IMG/VR virus record: IMGVR_UViG_3300043424_000030
Span: 1-30,295 of that record
Direction: 5' to 3' (one strand)
DNA from: a virus
Length of the DNA stretch: 30,295 nucleotides
Of this stretch, positions 29,611 through 30,295 are shown in pieces. The first letter of the stretch is position 1; every line of letters begins with the position of its first letter. A program made the translations under genes and the position numbers. Under the pieces are notes generated by a model. That model was not told where the DNA came from. It searched no databases and was given only the letters and a program-made list of their open reading frames with translations.

Positions 29611-29979
29611 TTATTTTTTTTTTGACTCGCCAGCTTCAGCGCTTGGGTAATCAATTTTCGTAATTGAGCTTATGCCTTGCATAATTACTTGGACAACTTT
29701 GCCAACCTCGTCCGCTGGATTAGAATCCACCCAGTCAATAATATCTATTTGATCTAAGGTAAATTCTCTGTCGTTGTATAACGCATCTACATAAATAGCC
29801 GCATAAATAAACTTTGCGATTGATTTAATTTGACCAACGCCTGGCTTGGTTAACGCCTCGATTGTTTCTTGGACGTCGTATCCAAGGCCCTCGCTAAAAT
29901 GCAACAAGGCACCCATTCCAAATTTTACGGAATAGGTGCCGCCATTAATTGTAATAATTGTTCTGCCTGTGTGATTCAT
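29611..29979 (-). CDS. Tail assembly chaperone, upstream (gpG-like) part
   Basis: A 122-residue protein between the tail tube and tape measure genes. The N-terminal beta segment ITINGGTYSVKFGMGALLHFSEG leads to helices (VQETIEALTKPGVGQIKSIAKFIYAAIYVDAL, then DQIDIIDWVDSNPADEVGKVVQVI) and a KKK end encoded by a run of ten A just before the stop. This is the standard place and shape for the gpG-like chaperone that is extended by a -1 frameshift into a gpGT-like protein of about 242 residues. Confidence 0.85.
   Translation of the reverse strand: MNHTGRTIITINGGTYSVKFGMGALLHFSEGLGYDVQETIEALTKPGVGQIKSIAKFIYAAIYVDALYNDREFTLDQIDIIDWVDSNPADEVGKVVQVIMQGISSITKIDYPSAEAGESKKK
29614..29623 (-). promoter_or_regulatory. 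Programmed -1 frameshift slippery site (A10)
   Basis: On the minus strand TCA is followed by ten A and then TAA, read in frame 0 as TCA AAA AAA AAA TAA. Slipping back one base reads ATA ACA TTT AAA... and stays open into the 97-aa tail chaperone frame. A poly-A slippery run right at a stop is a strong frameshift site. Confidence 0.8.
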
Positions 29980-29998
29980 AGGCGAAAGATAATACTAA

Positions 29999-30295
29999 TT
30001 AAGTAGATGCTGGTACTACGGTTGCCTTAAGTAATGGACCTTTTCCTGTAAATTCTACGGAATAAGTAACCGCGGCCTCCATTTCAGCTGATACGCTGAT
30101 TGATGCAACGCTAGCGTTTCCGTAAAATACAAGGTCTCCAGTTACGTTGGTAGTGAATTTCAACGCAACAACAGTACGGCCACTTAAAAGCGTGTAAATG
30201 TCGCCAACGTTGTTTGTGTCGTCAAATGCAACCAATCCGTCAGTAGATACGGACCAATCACGCAATCCAGCGATATGGTCGGCCCATCCGCCATC
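29999..30295 (-). CDS. Major tail tube protein, C-terminal part (joins 1-239)
   Basis: This is the 3' part of the tail tube gene, entering from the right edge in frame. The visible portion includes the GGWADHIAGLRDWSVSTDG block and ends KGPLLKATVVPAST at TAA 29999. The TTG at 30265 is internal, not a true start. Joined with 239-1 it gives a 140-residue protein without any frame break. Confidence 0.82.
   Translation of the reverse strand, partial: DGGWADHIAGLRDWSVSTDGLVAFDDTNNVGDIYTLLSGRTVVALKFTTNVTGDLVFYGNASVASISVSAEMEAAVTYSVEFTGKGPLLKATVVPAST
30183..30295. repeat. Terminal near-repeat, right copy (matches 1-113)
   Basis: A 113-base match to the left end with three synonymous differences. 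See the left copy for alignment and interpretation. Confidence 0.85.

Noticed and set aside
1-30295. Integrated prophage with attachment sites
   Set aside because: No integrase, excisionase or flanking bacterial genes. The end repeat lies inside a coding gene and rebuilds it when joined.

Overview
The window looks like an almost complete, circularly permuted genome of a small tailed (siphovirus-type) phage of a Bacteroidetes host. Three things support this. (1) The head, packaging, tail, lysis and replication modules are all present, each essentially once. (2) Several gaps carry promoters of the Bacteroidetes/Flavobacterium type (TTG, 17-19 nt, TAnnTTTG), and genes start without Shine-Dalgarno sequences behind A-rich leaders. 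(3) The first 113 bases repeat the last 113 bases with three synonymous differences, and joining the ends rebuilds one intact 140-aa tail tube gene. The unique length is then about 30.18 kb. No integrase, DNA polymerase, tRNA or CRISPR array was seen.

Nearly everything is on the minus strand, so modules are read from high to low coordinates. The early/replication operon runs from about 17.66 kb down to 10.66 kb: a small acidic protein, ERF single-strand annealing protein, Gp157-like protein, several tiny proteins and small HTH proteins, a structured RNA with its own promoter and terminator (about 14.41-14.50 kb), a DUF6291-like replication protein that carries an iteron/AT-rich block inside its gene, a companion replication protein, a C5 cytosine methyltransferase, a protein with an SSB-type acidic tip, a RusA-type resolvase, and an XRE regulator with its own promoter. 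A strong terminator closes this unit at 10.61 kb.

The late region starts with a SAM methyltransferase (10.59 kb) and continues: small and large terminase, portal, MuF-type head protein, GT25-like glycosyltransferase, prohead protease, HK97-fold capsid, terminator, GT4 glycosyltransferase, head-tail connectors, tail terminator and a tail tube protein. It then crosses the ends of the window to a second tail tube protein, tail assembly chaperones joined by a probable -1 frameshift, tape measure, a tail tip protein with an inserted seven-bladed beta-propeller, a large fibre, and two small accessory proteins ending at a terminator (20.8 kb). A separate promoter then drives a lysis-type cassette: small membrane proteins, metallophosphoesterase, M15 endolysin and a spanin-like membrane protein, down to 18.26 kb.

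Only two genes are on the plus strand (17.77-18.24 kb): a putative lipoprotein and a Cys-rich small protein, placed between the early and lysis blocks. Minus-strand neighbours are packed very tightly, with many ATGA, TAATG or TGATG overlaps that suggest translational coupling.
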